Positions 35,462 to 44,927 of a DNA stretch of 64,000 bases are shown one piece after another. The stretch covers positions 48,512 through 112,511 of the forward strand of contig JAOPYK010000143.1 in assembly GCA_025964695.1 (NCBI GenBank), written 5' to 3'. The notes beneath the pieces were generated by a model. The model was not told the DNA's origin. It did not search any database and was given only the letters and a program-made list of their open reading frames with translations. Position 1 is the first letter of the stretch; each line of letters opens with the position of its first letter. This stretch comes from Streptosporangiaceae bacterium. GTDB taxonomy: Bacteria > Actinomycetota > Actinomycetes > Streptosporangiales > Streptosporangiaceae. Position numbers and translations under genes: made by a program.

Positions 35462-36251
35462 GGGCGCTGGCCGCCTGCGGTCCCATCAGGCCGAGGGCGC
35501 CGTCGACGAAGAGCGTGGCGCCGGTGACGTAGGAGGCGGAGGGGGAGGCGAGGAACGCGATGGCGGCCGCTACCTCACGGGCGTGCCCCGGACGGCCGAG
35601 GGGGTAGCCCGGCCTGCTGCCCGGCTGGGGCGGCTGATCCTCCTGGCCGGTCATCGGTGTGGCGATCTCTCCGGGCGCGACACTGTTGACCGTGATGCCG
35701 TACGTGGCGAGTTCCAGCGCGAGCACCCGGGTCAGCAGGCGCAGGCCGCCCTTCGCCGCGCAGTACGGGGCCGCGCCGACGCGCGGATACTCCTCATGGA
35801 CGCTGGTGACGTTGACGATCCTGCCGCCGGTCCCCTGCTCGGCCATCCGGCGGGCGGCTCGCTGCGAGCAAAGGAACGGTCCGTCGAGGTTCACGGCGAG
35901 GATCGAGCGCCACTGCTGATAGTCCGTCTCGAGGACGGGCCGGCGGCTAGCTGCGCCGGCGTTGTTGACCAGCACCCCGAGGCCGCCCAGTTCGTCGGCG
36001 AGTTCGTCCACGACGGCCGAGGCGGGGACGGGGTCGGTCAGGTCATGCCCTCGTATGGCGCAACCACGACCATGCGCCCGGACCTCCTCGGCCGTCCGTT
36101 CCGCCCCGGCCTGGTCGGTATGGAAGGTGATCCCCACGTCGAAGCCCCGCTCGGCCATGGCCACCGCGGTGGCCTTGCCGATCCCGCTGTCCGCGCCGGT
36201 GATGACGGCGACGTGCGGGTAGCCGGTCTGTAAGACGGGTGCTTCGCTCAT
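35433..36251 (-). CDS. Short-chain dehydrogenase/reductase
   Basis: A 272-aa classical SDR using NAD(P)H. The cofactor motif ITGADSGIGKATAVAMAERG, VNNAGAASR, the catalytic Ser in VNVTSVHEE, the YCAAK catalytic pair and the C-terminal SYVTGATLFVDGAL are all present. It resembles glucose 1-dehydrogenase-like SDRs, but the substrate cannot be fixed. It shares 29 bp at its 3' end with the convergent gene, so transcripts must overlap. Confidence 0.9.
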   Translation of the reverse strand: MSEAPVLQTGYPHVAVITGADSGIGKATAVAMAERGFDVGITFHTDQAGAERTAEEVRAHGRGCAIRGHDLTDPVPASAVVDELADELGGLGVLVNNAGAASRRPVLETDYQQWRSILAVNLDGPFLCSQRAARRMAEQGTGGRIVNVTSVHEEYPRVGAAPYCAAKGGLRLLTRVLALELATYGITVNSVAPGEIATPMTGQEDQPPQPGSRPGYPLGRPGHAREVAAAIAFLASPSASYVTGATLFVDGALGLMGPQAASALTSAGWRNG

Positions 36252-36287
36252 ACCGGCGCCCTACCCGAGACCTCGAAAGGACACGCC

Positions 36288-36332
36288 GGGCGGGTGTCTC
36301 CGGGGAAGTCTTCCCCGAACCGACACCCGCCC
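36288..36332. terminator. Nested hairpin after xylB
   Basis: Outer arms GGGCGGGTGTC / GACACCCGCCC, inner arms GGGGAA / TTCCCC. It lies 25 bases beyond the xylB stop, upstream of the SDR; likely the terminator of xylAB. Confidence 0.7.
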
Positions 36333-36356
36333 TTGAAGCGTCTCGAGCAGAGGGCC

Positions 36357-37772
36357 TCAGCCGGTGCGGTCCAGGACGCGGGCGCGGGCCTCCGCGTAGC
36401 GTTCGCGCAGGCCGGGGGTGGGCTCGGCCTCGTGCAGTTCGAGACCCGGGCGTTCCCAGACCGGTGGCTCCGCCGTGCCGGACAGGGCCCAGGCGGCCTG
36501 CCGGGCGGCGCCTTCGGCGACGTACTCCCCGGGTGGGGGGACCAGGACCGGGCGACCGAAGACGGCGGGAGCGATCCGGCGCACGGCCTCGGAGCGGGCC
36601 CCGCCGCCGATCAGCAGGATCCGGTCGACGGCCATCCCGGCGGCGGCGAGCGCGTCGAGGCCGTCGGCCAGCCCGCACAGCATGCCCTCGACGGACGCAC
36701 GGGCGAGATGGGCCGGAGTGGCGGTGGTGAGCCGCAGCCCGTGTAGCGCCCCGGTGGCGTCGGGCAGGTTGGGGGTGCGCTCACCCTCCAGGTAGGGGAC
36801 GAGGACGAGACCGTCGGCACCGGCGGGCGCCGACAGCGCGAGCCCCGACAGCGCGGGGTGGTCGACCCCGAGCAGGTTCGCCGCCGCGTCCAGCACCCGC
36901 GCCGCGTTGAGCGTGCACACCAGCGGCAGGAACCGGCCGGTGGCGTCGGCGAACCCGGCGATGATGCCGGTCTCGTCGGCGCACGGACGCGTGGTCACCG
37001 CGAAGACGGTGCCCGAGGTGCCGAGCGACACCACGACGTCCCCGGGCCGGGCACCCAGGCCGAGCGCCGCACCCATGTTGTCGCCGGTACCCGCCGAGAC
37101 CAGTGTCCCGCCGGCCGTACGGCCCGCCGCGCCGGCCGGATCCAGTACCGCCGGCAGCAGCGGCACCCGGCCCAGCGCCAGCCGGAGCAGATCGGGCCGG
37201 TAGCCGCCCTCGGACGGTGACCAGTAGCCGGTGCCGGAGGCGTCACCGCGATCGGTGACGATCGTGTCCAGCCCCGAACCGCCGGTGAGCCGCCAGGTCA
37301 GGTAGTCGTGCGGCAGGCAGACCGCGGCGGTACGGGCCGCCGCGTCGGGCTCGTGCTCGGCCAGCCAGCGCAGCTTGGTCACCGTGAAGGAGGCGACCGG
37401 AACGCTGCCGGCGGCCTCCGCCCACGCCTTGGGCCCGCCGAACTCGGCCACCAGGGCCTGCGCGGCGCCGGCCGAGCGCGTGTCGTTCCACAGCAGCGCG
37501 GGCCGGACGACCTCGCCGCCGTCGTCGAGACAGACCATGCCGTGCTGTTGACCGGCGACCCCGATCGCGGCGACGTCGTCGAGGCCGCCCGCGGCGTCGG
37601 CGGCCTGGTTCAGGGCCTCCCACCAGGCGCCGGGGTCTGCCTCGGTCCCGTCCGGGTGCGGCGCGCCGCCCGTGCGGAGCACCTCACCGGTCTCCGCGTC
37701 GCAGACGACGACCTTGCAGGACTGGGTCGAGGAGTCGACCCCGGCCACCTTCGGCCCGTTCTTCACTGCCAT
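36357..37772 (-). CDS. xylB: Xylulokinase
   Basis: A 471-aa FGGY-family sugar kinase that phosphorylates D-xylulose to xylulose 5-phosphate. Seen: [15 protein letters not shown] at the N-terminus, [39 protein letters not shown] and [15 protein letters not shown] near the C-terminus. It follows xylA by 22 bases in one operon, and the pair feeds xylose into the pentose-phosphate pathway. Confidence 0.95.
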   Translation of the reverse strand: MAVKNGPKVAGVDSSTQSCKVVVCDAETGEVLRTGGAPHPDGTEADPGAWWEALNQAADAAGGLDDVAAIGVAGQQHGMVCLDDGGEVVRPALLWNDTRSAGAAQALVAEFGGPKAWAEAAGSVPVASFTVTKLRWLAEHEPDAAARTAAVCLPHDYLTWRLTGGSGLDTIVTDRGDASGTGYWSPSEGGYRPDLLRLALGRVPLLPAVLDPAGAAGRTAGGTLVSAGTGDNMGAALGLGARPGDVVVSLGTSGTVFAVTTRPCADETGIIAGFADATGRFLPLVCTLNAARVLDAAANLLGVDHPALSGLALSAPAGADGLVLVPYLEGERTPNLPDATGALHGLRLTTATPAHLARASVEGMLCGLADGLDALAAAGMAVDRILLIGGGARSEAVRRIAPAVFGRPVLVPPPGEYVAEGAARQAAWALSGTAEPPVWERPGLELHEAEPTPGLRERYAEARARVLDRTG

Positions 37773-37794
37773 GGCTGAGTCTCGTAGCCCCTCG

Positions 37795-38943
37795 TCAGCG
37801 AGCTCCCAGGAGGTGCTCGACCGCCAGCTGGTCCAGGTGGGCGAAATGGTAGCCGCGCGCCGCGGCCGCCTCTACGTCGAACTCCTCCGTACGCAGCGAC
37901 TCGTACGACTCACTGGGGGCCAGGGTGGGCACGGAGAGCTGGTCCACCCTGGAGGCGACCAGTGCCTGCTGCACCTCGGGGTCCGCGCGGAACGCCCGGG
38001 CCCGCTCGCGCAGGATCAGGTAGGTGCGCATGTTGGCCGCGGCCGTGGTCCACACGTCGCCGGCGTCCTCGGTGCGCAGCGGCTTGTAGTCGAAGTGACG
38101 GGGCCCCTCGTAGCCGCCGTTCTCCAGCAGGTCCACCAGGAAGAACGCGCTCTTGACATCGCCGGTTCCGAAGACCAGGTCCTGGTCGAACTTCGGCCCG
38201 TGCTGGCCGTTGAGGTCGATGTGGAAGAGCTTGCCCTGCCACAGCGCCTGGGCGATGGCGTGCACGAAGTTGAGCCCGGCCATCTGCTCGTGACCGACCT
38301 CCGGGTTGACCCCGACCATCTCCGGGCGCTCCAGCGTGGAGATGAAGGCCAGGGCGTGGCCGACGGTCGGCAGCAGGATGTCGCCGCGTGGCTCGTTGGG
38401 CTTGGGCTCCAGCGCGAAACGGATGTCGTAGCCGCGGTCGACGACGTAGGACCCGAGGAGGTCCAAGGCCTCCTTGAAACGATCGAGGGCGGCCCGCACG
38501 TCCTTGGCGGCGTCGGTCTCGGAGCCCTCACGTCCGCCCCAGAAGACGTACGTCTGCGCGCCCAGCTCGGCGGCCAGGTCCAGGTTGCGCATCACCTTGC
38601 GGATCGCGTACCTGCGGATGTCGCGGTCGTTGGAGGTGAACCCGCCGTCCTTGAACACCGGGTGGGTGAACAGGTTGGTGGTGGCCATCGGGACGATCAG
38701 GCCGGTCTCGTCGAGGGCCTTGCGGAAGGCCGCGATCGCCTTGTCCCGGTCCGGCTCCACGGCCAGCAGGTCGTCGTCGTGGAAGCTCACGCCGTACGCG
38801 CCCAGCTCGGCCAGCCGGTGCACCGCCTCGACCGGGTCCAGCGGCGCCCGGGTCGGGTCGCCGAAGGGGTCACGGGCCTGCCAGCCGACGGTCCAGAGGC
38901 CGAAGCTGAAGCGGTCCTCGCGGGTGGGTTCGAAGTCGCCCAT
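37795..38943 (-). CDS. xylA: Xylose isomerase
   Basis: A 382-aa TIM-barrel isomerase (D-xylose to D-xylulose) of the short class I type found in Streptomyces. Active-site segments [14 protein letters not shown] (catalytic His), [23 protein letters not shown] (metal-binding Glu), [14 protein letters not shown] and [15 protein letters not shown] are intact. ATG 38943 follows GGAGG by 5 bases; the longer frame to 38955 overlaps that site. Divergent from the ROK regulator xylR. Confidence 0.96.
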   Translation of the reverse strand: MGDFEPTREDRFSFGLWTVGWQARDPFGDPTRAPLDPVEAVHRLAELGAYGVSFHDDDLLAVEPDRDKAIAAFRKALDETGLIVPMATTNLFTHPVFKDGGFTSNDRDIRRYAIRKVMRNLDLAAELGAQTYVFWGGREGSETDAAKDVRAALDRFKEALDLLGSYVVDRGYDIRFALEPKPNEPRGDILLPTVGHALAFISTLERPEMVGVNPEVGHEQMAGLNFVHAIAQALWQGKLFHIDLNGQHGPKFDQDLVFGTGDVKSAFFLVDLLENGGYEGPRHFDYKPLRTEDAGDVWTTAAANMRTYLILRERARAFRADPEVQQALVASRVDQLSVPTLAPSESYESLRTEEFDVEAAAARGYHFAHLDQLAVEHLLGAR

Positions 38944-38980
38944 GGAGTCCTCCACTCGGGGTGCACTCGGATTGCGTGCT

Positions 38981-39006
38981 TTATTCGTAAACTATCTGGA
39001 CTAAAC
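38981..39006. promoter_or_regulatory. Candidate XylR operator
   Basis: The AT-rich region reads, on the xylA strand, TTAGT-N8-TTTAC (39004-38987), similar to the half-sites at 25784-25805. A second TTAGT lies at 39051 near the xylR start. Position between xylA and xylR supports a ROK operator. Confidence 0.5.
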
Positions 39007-39069
39007 AAGACACCCAGTACGGCCAGGCGTCAAGTCATGGCCACCATCTATTAGTCCCCGATCATGCTT

Positions 39070-39075
39070 TACTCT
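39070..39075 (+). promoter_or_regulatory. -10 element of xylR, predicted leaderless
   Basis: TACTCT ends 6 bases before ATG 39082, identical to the element at 10488. Transcription would start on the start codon. Confidence 0.45.
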
Positions 39076-39081
39076 GGGGCC

Positions 39082-40320
39082 ATGCTCGGTGGAGGTGGTG
39101 GCGGCCCGGTCCGGCACGGCACCATGCGCGAGCGCAACCTCGCGGTCCTGCTGGGCGAGGTCGCCGGTCATCAGCCGGTCACCAGGGCCCGGCTGGCCGA
39201 GATCACCGGTTTCACCAAGACCACCGTCTCCACTCTCGTCGCGTTGCTGGCCGAGGCCGGGCTCGTCCGGGAGGGCGGGCTGGTGCACGAGGGCGAGCGG
39301 GGCCGTCCCGGGGTGGCGGTCTCCGTCGACGGCGATGGTGCGGCCGGTCTGGGCCTCGAGGTCAACGTCGACTATCTGTCGGCCTGCGTGCTGGATCTCG
39401 GCAGGCGGGTCCGTTACCGGCATCTGGTGACGGCCGACAATCGCGGCCGTCCCCCGGAGGAGGTCATCACCGCTCTGGCCGAGCTCGCCCAGCAGGCGGT
39501 CGCCTCGGCCTCGGGTCAGGGGCTGACGGTCGCGGGATCGGTGGTGGCGCTGCCCGGCGTCCTGGACCGCTCGCATGGGCGGCTGCTCCAGGCGCCCAAT
39601 CTGGGCTGGGCCGACGCCCCGGTCGCCGGACTGCTGCGCGAGCGGCTACCGGCCCTGCGGCTGCCCGCCGACCATGACAATGAGGCCAACCTGGCCGCGC
39701 TCGGCGAGCTCTGGTTCGGCGCGGGGTCCGCGCTGGGCGACTTCGTCCATGTCTCCGGTGAGATCGGGATCGGTGCGGGCATCGTCGTGGCCGGCCAGGT
39801 CTTCCGCGGCGCGCACGGCTTCGCCGGGGAGCTGGGCCACGTCGTGGTCGAGCCGTCCGGGCCCCCGTGCGCCTGCGGCAGCCGGGGCTGTCTCGAACAG
39901 TTCGCCGGGCAGGAGGCGATCTTGCGCGGTGCCGGGCTCACCGGGGTGACGGCCGGGTCGGCGGCCGGCCCGGACGGCTCCATCGCCGCGCTCGTCGGCC
40001 TGCTGGAGTCCGGGGATCCCGCCGCCGTGGCGGCAGTGGACCGGGCGGGCCGTGCGCTCGGCAGCGCGCTGACGACGGCGGTCAAGCTCCTGGACCCGGA
40101 CACGGTCGTGCTGGGCGGCATCTTCTCGCCACTCGCCCGGTGGGCCTGTCCCGCCGTCGAGGAGGCGCTCGCCCTGGGGTCGGGCGTGCTGCGCGGCAGC
40201 GTGCCACCGGTGGTCGTGTCCCCGCTGGCAGGGGGAGCGGCGGTGCTCGGCGCGGCGGGCCTGGTGATCGAGCGCGTCATCGCCGATCCGGGCCGCCTTC
40301 TGCGCTCCATCGCGTCGTAG
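39082..40320 (+). CDS. xylR: ROK-family xylose repressor
   Basis: A 412-aa regulator with an N-terminal winged helix (ERNLAVLLGEVAGHQPVTRARLAEITGFTKTTVSTLV region) and a ROK domain with GEIGIGAGIVVAGQVFRG, GELGHVVVEPSG and the zinc site CACGSRGCLEQF. Divergence from xylA-xylB makes it the xylose-responsive repressor by context. ATG 39082 is chosen from the -10 spacing; ATG 39064 lies upstream of that element. Confidence 0.88.
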   Translation: MLGGGGGGPVRHGTMRERNLAVLLGEVAGHQPVTRARLAEITGFTKTTVSTLVALLAEAGLVREGGLVHEGERGRPGVAVSVDGDGAAGLGLEVNVDYLSACVLDLGRRVRYRHLVTADNRGRPPEEVITALAELAQQAVASASGQGLTVAGSVVALPGVLDRSHGRLLQAPNLGWADAPVAGLLRERLPALRLPADHDNEANLAALGELWFGAGSALGDFVHVSGEIGIGAGIVVAGQVFRGAHGFAGELGHVVVEPSGPPCACGSRGCLEQFAGQEAILRGAGLTGVTAGSAAGPDGSIAALVGLLESGDPAAVAAVDRAGRALGSALTTAVKLLDPDTVVLGGIFSPLARWACPAVEEALALGSGVLRGSVPPVVVSPLAGGAAVLGAAGLVIERVIADPGRLLRSIAS

Positions 40321-40371
40321 GGCCGCGGCCTTTCGCGTAGCGGGTGCCTCCATGCGCGCCCGCCGGAATCG

Positions 40372-40944
40372 CTAGGTGAGCAGCGTGCCGAAAACGATGT
40401 CGAAGAAGGCGTCGAAGTCGTCGGCCGACCGGTCGGCGCGGGCCCCGATGAGCGTGCCCTCCCAGGCGTTGAGTATGAAGCGGGCCGTGGTGTCCGGGTC
40501 GAGGCCGGCGCGGACCGTCCTGGCCTGCTGAGCCTCGGTGAGCGCCGCCGCGACCAGAGCGGCCCAATGCTGCAGGCTCTGCCGTACGGCCGCCCGGAGG
40601 ACCTCGCTGTGGTCGATGATCTCGGTGCCGAAATTGCCGATCAGGCAGCCCGCGGTGAACTCCCGGTGCACGATCTCGTCGCGGAGGAACTCGAAATGGG
40701 CCCGCAGCCGCGCCAGAGGTTCGACGCCGTCGTCGGCGAGGTCCTGCAGGCGGCGTCCCGCACCGTAACGCTGCAGAGCCACGACGGCCAGCGCTTCCTT
40801 ACTGTCGAAGTGGTTGTAGAACGACCCCTTCGGCACGCCGGCCGCGTCGGTGATGTCCTTCACCCCGGCCGCGTTGAAGCCATGCGTGTGGAACTGCTCC
40901 AGTGCCGCCTCGACGATCTCCTCGCGCATGCTCTGCCTGGCCAT
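40372..40944 (-). CDS. TetR-family repressor of the divergent dehydrogenase
   Basis: A 190-aa repressor with the TetR helix-turn-helix (EEIVEAALEQFHTHGFNAAGVKDITDAAGVPKGSFYNHF region) and an AcrR/TetR_C-like ligand domain. ATG 40944 follows GGAGG by 8 bases. Two identical 18-bp sites, one per promoter of this gene and the alcohol dehydrogenase, make autoregulation plus control of the neighbour very likely. The inducing ligand is unknown, perhaps an aldehyde or other reactive compound. Confidence 0.9.
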   Translation of the reverse strand: MARQSMREEIVEAALEQFHTHGFNAAGVKDITDAAGVPKGSFYNHFDSKEALAVVALQRYGAGRRLQDLADDGVEPLARLRAHFEFLRDEIVHREFTAGCLIGNFGTEIIDHSEVLRAAVRQSLQHWAALVAAALTEAQQARTVRAGLDPDTTARFILNAWEGTLIGARADRSADDFDAFFDIVFGTLLT

Positions 40945-40962
40945 GACCGCCACCTCCAGGCT

Positions 40963-40995
40963 CAATATGACCGGTCGTCTCAGGCGATGTCAAGC
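40963..40995 (-). promoter_or_regulatory. Promoter and operator of the TetR gene
   Basis: On the minus strand: TTGACA, 18-base spacer, CATATT. The operator AGACGACCGGTCATATTG (40980-40963) covers the end of the spacer and the -10. It contains the 8-bp palindrome GACCGGTC. Confidence 0.75.
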
Positions 40996-41031
40996 CCCGG
41001 TCAGTGGTCCGGCTCGGCCGCGCGATTCCTC

Positions 41032-41061
41032 TTGACAGTATCAAGACGACCGGTCATATTG
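41032..41061 (+). promoter_or_regulatory. Promoter and operator of the alcohol dehydrogenase
   Basis: TTGACA (41032-41037), 17-base spacer, CATATT (41055-41060). The same operator AGACGACCGGTCATATTG stands at 41044-41061. It is an exact mirror of the divergent promoter. Confidence 0.8.
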
Positions 41062-41089
41062 AAATCATCGAACCCACTGGAGGAGAGCG

Positions 41090-42106
41090 ATGTCCACCTA
41101 TCGTGCTTTCGAAGTCACCGGATCACGAAAGTTCGAGCTTGTGGTCCGTGAACTCAGGCAGCCACCTGCGGGTCACGTGCGGCTCACCGTGGAGAGCTGC
41201 GGGGTCTGTCATTCCGACGTCCTCGCAGTCGAGGGACTCCGCGCCGACCCGAGCCGGCCCATCGTTCCCGGCCACGAGATCGTCGGTGTCATCGACGCGG
41301 TCGGCGAGGGCGTAAAGGCCTGGCAGGTGGGTGATCGTGTCGGTGTCGGCTACCTCGGCGGTCATTGCGGCGAGTGCGAGCACTGCCGGCGAGGCGATTT
41401 CGTCAATTGCGCGGACCAGCCTCAGATCGGGACCGATGTGGACGGTGGATACGCCGAGGTCGCCTTCGCCAGGGCCAGCGGGCTCGTACGCATTCCGGAG
41501 GGCATGGCCGCCGTCGAGGCGTCGCCGCTCCTGTGCGCCGGTCTCACGACGTTCAAGGCGCTACAGCAGATAGACGGCCCCGCGGGAGCGCTGGTGGCCG
41601 TCCAGGGGATCGGTGGTCTTGGTCATCTCGGCCTGCAATACGCCGACAGGCTCGGCTACCGCGTCGCCGCCATCGCCCGGGGGACGGACAAGGCCGCGCT
41701 GGCAGCAGAGCTGGGGGCGGATCACTACATCGACAGTGCCTGCGAGGACCCCGGCGCCGCTCTGCAGAAACTCGGCGGCGCCGCCGCGATCATAGCGACG
41801 GCCGCCAGTGGCGCATCGATGTCGCCGCTGGTCGCCGGCCTCGCACCTCGCGGTCGCATGGTGGTCGTCGGAGCCGCCCCCGATCCCATCTCGGTCAACA
41901 CAGCGGACCTCATCTTCGGCACCCGCACGCTCAGCGGGAGCCTTACCGGCACTTCCATCGAGAACGAGGACAATCTCGCGTTCAGCGAGCGTCATGGCAT
42001 CCACCCGATGACCGAGACCATGCCGATGGCGGAGGCGCCGAAGGCGTACGAGCGCATGATGTCCGGTCATGCGCGGTTCCGTGTCGTCCTGGACATGACG
42101 GCCTGA
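41090..42106 (+). CDS. Zinc-dependent alcohol dehydrogenase
   Basis: A 338-aa medium-chain dehydrogenase. Catalytic zinc site: Cys in CGVCHSDV and His in VPGHEIVG; structural zinc site CGECEHCRRGDFVNC; NAD(P) site VQGIGGLGHLGLQYADRLGY. By family it oxidises alcohols or reduces aldehydes. ATG 41090 follows GGAGGAG. Controlled by the divergent TetR protein through the operator overlapping its -10. Confidence 0.93.
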   Translation: MSTYRAFEVTGSRKFELVVRELRQPPAGHVRLTVESCGVCHSDVLAVEGLRADPSRPIVPGHEIVGVIDAVGEGVKAWQVGDRVGVGYLGGHCGECEHCRRGDFVNCADQPQIGTDVDGGYAEVAFARASGLVRIPEGMAAVEASPLLCAGLTTFKALQQIDGPAGALVAVQGIGGLGHLGLQYADRLGYRVAAIARGTDKAALAAELGADHYIDSACEDPGAALQKLGGAAAIIATAASGASMSPLVAGLAPRGRMVVVGAAPDPISVNTADLIFGTRTLSGSLTGTSIENEDNLAFSERHGIHPMTETMPMAEAPKAYERMMSGHARFRVVLDMTA

Positions 42107-42165
42107 AGGGGAACTCCGAGATGATCTTCCCGTTTGAAGGGGTGGGCGCGTAGGCCCAGGCATGG

Positions 42166-42205
42166 GTGCGGGCCCGCCGGTGCGAGTGCACCGGCGGGCC
42201 CGCAC
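42166..42205. terminator. Bidirectional terminator
   Basis: Perfect 18-bp inverted repeat (GTGCGGGCCCGCCGGTGC and complement) with a 4-base loop, between the convergent dehydrogenase and MFS genes. Confidence 0.8.
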
Positions 42206-42215
42206 GCCAGGGTGA

Positions 42216-43973
42216 TCACACGGTGGCGGCCGCGGAGGTCTCCTCCGCGCTCTCCTGCGTCGTCTCCTCTTCGGGGCGGGCGTGCATCGGGAGCAGGAAG
42301 GTGACCAGGAAGGTCAGGCCCATCGCCCCGACCACGACCCACAGCGTGATCGTCATCGCGTCGCTGAACCCCTGCTTCGCGGAGTCCTGACCTGCCTTGG
42401 CGGTGACCTTGACGATGCGGTCGGCCGACTGCGGAGCGCCCGCGATGGCGGCCTTCACGGCGCCCTGAGCGGCGAGGCAGGAGGCTGGGGTCTTGGTCAG
42501 ATCCTTGGCCACGGCCTGGTCATGGCCACAGGCCCGCAGGCCGGTGACGATGGGCTCCTGCCGCGCCGCGGGCACGCCCGCGGCGGTGAGCTCGGCGCGC
42601 AGCCTGGGCGCGGCCGAATCGCTGGCCGAGGCGACGTGGCCGCCGAGCAGGCCGAAGAAGATGGTGCCGAGCACCGCGACGCCCAGGGCGGCGCCGAGTT
42701 GCTGGACCGCGGTGAGCGTGCCGCCGGCGGAACCGGTCTCGTGCGGCTCGACTCCGGCCAGCACGGTGTCGAAGAAGGGGGCCATCAGCAGGCCCATCCC
42801 GAGACCGGTGAGGGTGAGTGCCGGGGCGAGCTGCCACGGGGTGACGCCGATCCCGGCCTGCTGCAAGGTCACTACCACTCCCACGACGCCCGCCGCCATG
42901 ATGGCGACGCCCGCGTGGATGATCTTGCGGCCGAACTTCTGTACGGCCTGCGCCATGCCGAAGCCGGCGACCATGCCGATGGATATCGGCACCCCGGCCA
43001 GGCCCGCCTTCAGCGGGGAGTAGTGCAGCCCGATCTGGGTGTAGAGACTGAAGGCCAGGGAGAAGCCGGTCATCGCGGAGAAGAAGACCAGCCCGACCAC
43101 CAGGCCGCCGGTGAAGCCCCGCTTGACGAACAGGCTGGGCTCGATCAGCGGGTCGGCGCCCGAGCGCTGCTTGCGTACCTCGAACCAGCCGAAGAACACG
43201 AACAGTGCGGCCGAGGCGGCCATCGAGACGAAGGTCCAGGCCGGCCAGCCCAGCTCACGGCCCTGGACCAGCGGATAGATCAGCAGCACCGCCGCGGCGG
43301 TGGCGATCAGCATGCCGGGCACGTCCAGCCGGGTCGCCCGCGACGCGGTTGCCTTCGGCAGCCACTTGAGACCCGCGAGGAAGGCGCCTAGCCCGAGCGG
43401 CAGGTTGATCAGGAAGATCATGCGCCAGCCGGTGCCGAAGTAGTCGGCGTCGATCAGCCAGCCGGCCAGGATGGGCCCGCCGATCGAGGACAGGGTCATC
43501 ACGGGGCCGAATGCTCCGAAGGCCGCGCCCATCTGCTTCGGCGGGAACATTTCCCTGATCATGCCGAGCCCCTGGGGCAGCATGACCGCGCCGAACAGTC
43601 CCTGCAGGACCCGGGAGCCCACCAGCATCTCGGGGGACTGGGAAAGTGCGCACAGCAGCGAACCGGCGGTGAAGCCGAGCGCGCCGATCAGGAACATCCG
43701 CTTGCGGCCGTAGAGGTCGCCCAGGCGTCCGCCGGTCATCAGGCCGACGGCCATCGCCAGGGTGTAACCGGCGCCCAGCCACTGGATCATGGTGGCCGAG
43801 CCGCCGAGATCGGCGCGCATGGTCGGCGCGGCGATGTTGGTGACGAGGGCGTCGAGGAGGTCCATGACCTCACCGGCAAGAATCACGAAAAGGGCGATCC
43901 AGCGCCAGCGATAGCCCGGCCATTCGGGATCGGCCGGGGTGGAGCGGCCGGTGTCCACTGCTTCGGTCATCAA
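42216..43973 (-). CDS. DHA2-family MFS drug exporter (EmrB/QacA type)
   Basis: A 585-aa proton-driven exporter with 14 membrane helices. Motif A LMTGGRLGDLYGRKRMFLIG, motif C region (GAVMLPQGLGMIREMFPP; GAFGPVMTLSSIGGPILAGWLI) and the DHA2-specific long last loop are seen. The hydrophilic loop of about 100 residues before the last helix is rich in Ala. Divergent from a TetR gene with which it shares an operator-rich region; substrate unknown. Confidence 0.92.
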   Translation of the reverse strand: MMTEAVDTGRSTPADPEWPGYRWRWIALFVILAGEVMDLLDALVTNIAAPTMRADLGGSATMIQWLGAGYTLAMAVGLMTGGRLGDLYGRKRMFLIGALGFTAGSLLCALSQSPEMLVGSRVLQGLFGAVMLPQGLGMIREMFPPKQMGAAFGAFGPVMTLSSIGGPILAGWLIDADYFGTGWRMIFLINLPLGLGAFLAGLKWLPKATASRATRLDVPGMLIATAAAVLLIYPLVQGRELGWPAWTFVSMAASAALFVFFGWFEVRKQRSGADPLIEPSLFVKRGFTGGLVVGLVFFSAMTGFSLAFSLYTQIGLHYSPLKAGLAGVPISIGMVAGFGMAQAVQKFGRKIIHAGVAIMAAGVVGVVVTLQQAGIGVTPWQLAPALTLTGLGMGLLMAPFFDTVLAGVEPHETGSAGGTLTAVQQLGAALGVAVLGTIFFGLLGGHVASASDSAAPRLRAELTAAGVPAARQEPIVTGLRACGHDQAVAKDLTKTPASCLAAQGAVKAAIAGAPQSADRIVKVTAKAGQDSAKQGFSDAMTITLWVVVGAMGLTFLVTFLLPMHARPEEETTQESAEETSAAATV

Positions 43974-44008
43974 AATCTCCGGGTGATGAGGGGGGTGCGC
44001 GAACTCTG

Positions 44009-44071
44009 TTCGTAGTAAACGAACGCCGTTCTACGCATCGTACAATGATCGTGTCAAGTACAATGTTCGTG
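44009..44071. promoter_or_regulatory. MFS promoter with dyads and direct repeats
   Basis: On the minus strand TTGACA (44057-44052), 17 bases, GTAGAA (44034-44029). Overlapping it: direct repeats GTACAATGATCGTG (44040) and GTACAATGTTCGTG (44058), and the dyad TTCGT-AGTAA-ACGAA (44009-44023). Candidate TetR operators. Confidence 0.55.
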
Positions 44072-44130
44072 GGTGGAGACGAGAGCGAGCGGGGCTTGAA
44101 GTCTTACGACATATCTCGTTTCTAGAGACA

Positions 44131-44166
44131 CGATACATCGCGTCTTGGAGACGTCAAGATGTATCG
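44131..44166. promoter_or_regulatory. Nested dyad before the TetR gene
   Basis: Outer arms CGATACATC / GATGTATCG, inner arms CGTCT / AGACG around TGG. It lies 24 bases before the TetR start, suiting an autoregulatory operator or a hairpin at the mRNA 5' end. Confidence 0.55.
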
Positions 44167-44189
44167 CGAAATTGAGGAGGCGGGGACCG

Positions 44190-44912
44190 ATGATCAAGAA
44201 GTCCACCGATGTGGACATGCCGACGCTGCCCTGGCGCAAGGCGCCCAAGCCCCCTCCGCCGAAGCAGCCGCTCGGCCAGGACCTCATCGTCGACACGGCG
44301 ATCCGCATCCTCGACGCCGAGGGGCTCGATGGGGTCAGCATGCGGCGGGTCGCCCAGGAGCTCGGCACCGGACCGGCCTCGCTCTACGCCCATGTCTCCA
44401 ACAAGGACGAGCTGCTGGAGCTCATGCTGGAACGGATCGCCGGCGAGGTGCGGCTGCCGGACGAGCTAGACCCGTCCCGGTGGCAGGAGCAGATGAAAGA
44501 GATCGCGCGCAGCATGCAGCGGGTCTGGATGTCGCACGCCGACATCGCGAAGGTGTCGCTCATCAACATCCCGACCGGGTCCAATCAACTGCGGATCGCC
44601 GAGGCGATGCTGATCCTCATGCGCGGCGGGGGCGTCCCGGACCAGGTCGCGGCCTGGGCACTCGACCGGCTCGCCATGTACATCGACGCCGACGCCATCG
44701 AGGCCGCGATGTACACCGCCAAGCTGAAGCAGGGGTTCGACCCCGGGTCGTACTTCGCCGGCATCCGGGACTACTTCCAGAAGCTCCCGCAGGGGCGCTT
44801 CCCCACCATCTCCTCGATGGCCGACACCCTGACCGCCGGCGACGGCGACGAGCGCTTCGAGTTCGGCCTCGACGTCTTCATCCGGGGGCTGGCCTCCTAC
44901 GTGCAGAAATGA
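44190..44912 (+). CDS. TetR-family regulator of the MFS exporter
   Basis: A 240-aa TetR protein with an unusually long Pro/Lys-rich N-terminal arm (PTLPWRKAPKPPPPKQPLG) before the helix-turn-helix (LIVDTAIRILDAEGLDGVSMRRVAQELGTGPASLYAHVSNKDEL). The C-terminal domain is of the TetR_C type that binds drug-like ligands. ATG 44190 follows GAGGAGG by 9 bases. Divergence from the MFS gene implies it represses that exporter. Confidence 0.88.
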   Translation: MIKKSTDVDMPTLPWRKAPKPPPPKQPLGQDLIVDTAIRILDAEGLDGVSMRRVAQELGTGPASLYAHVSNKDELLELMLERIAGEVRLPDELDPSRWQEQMKEIARSMQRVWMSHADIAKVSLINIPTGSNQLRIAEAMLILMRGGGVPDQVAAWALDRLAMYIDADAIEAAMYTAKLKQGFDPGSYFAGIRDYFQKLPQGRFPTISSMADTLTAGDGDERFEFGLDVFIRGLASYVQK

Positions 44913-44927
44913 ACCCGAGCCGGGTCG

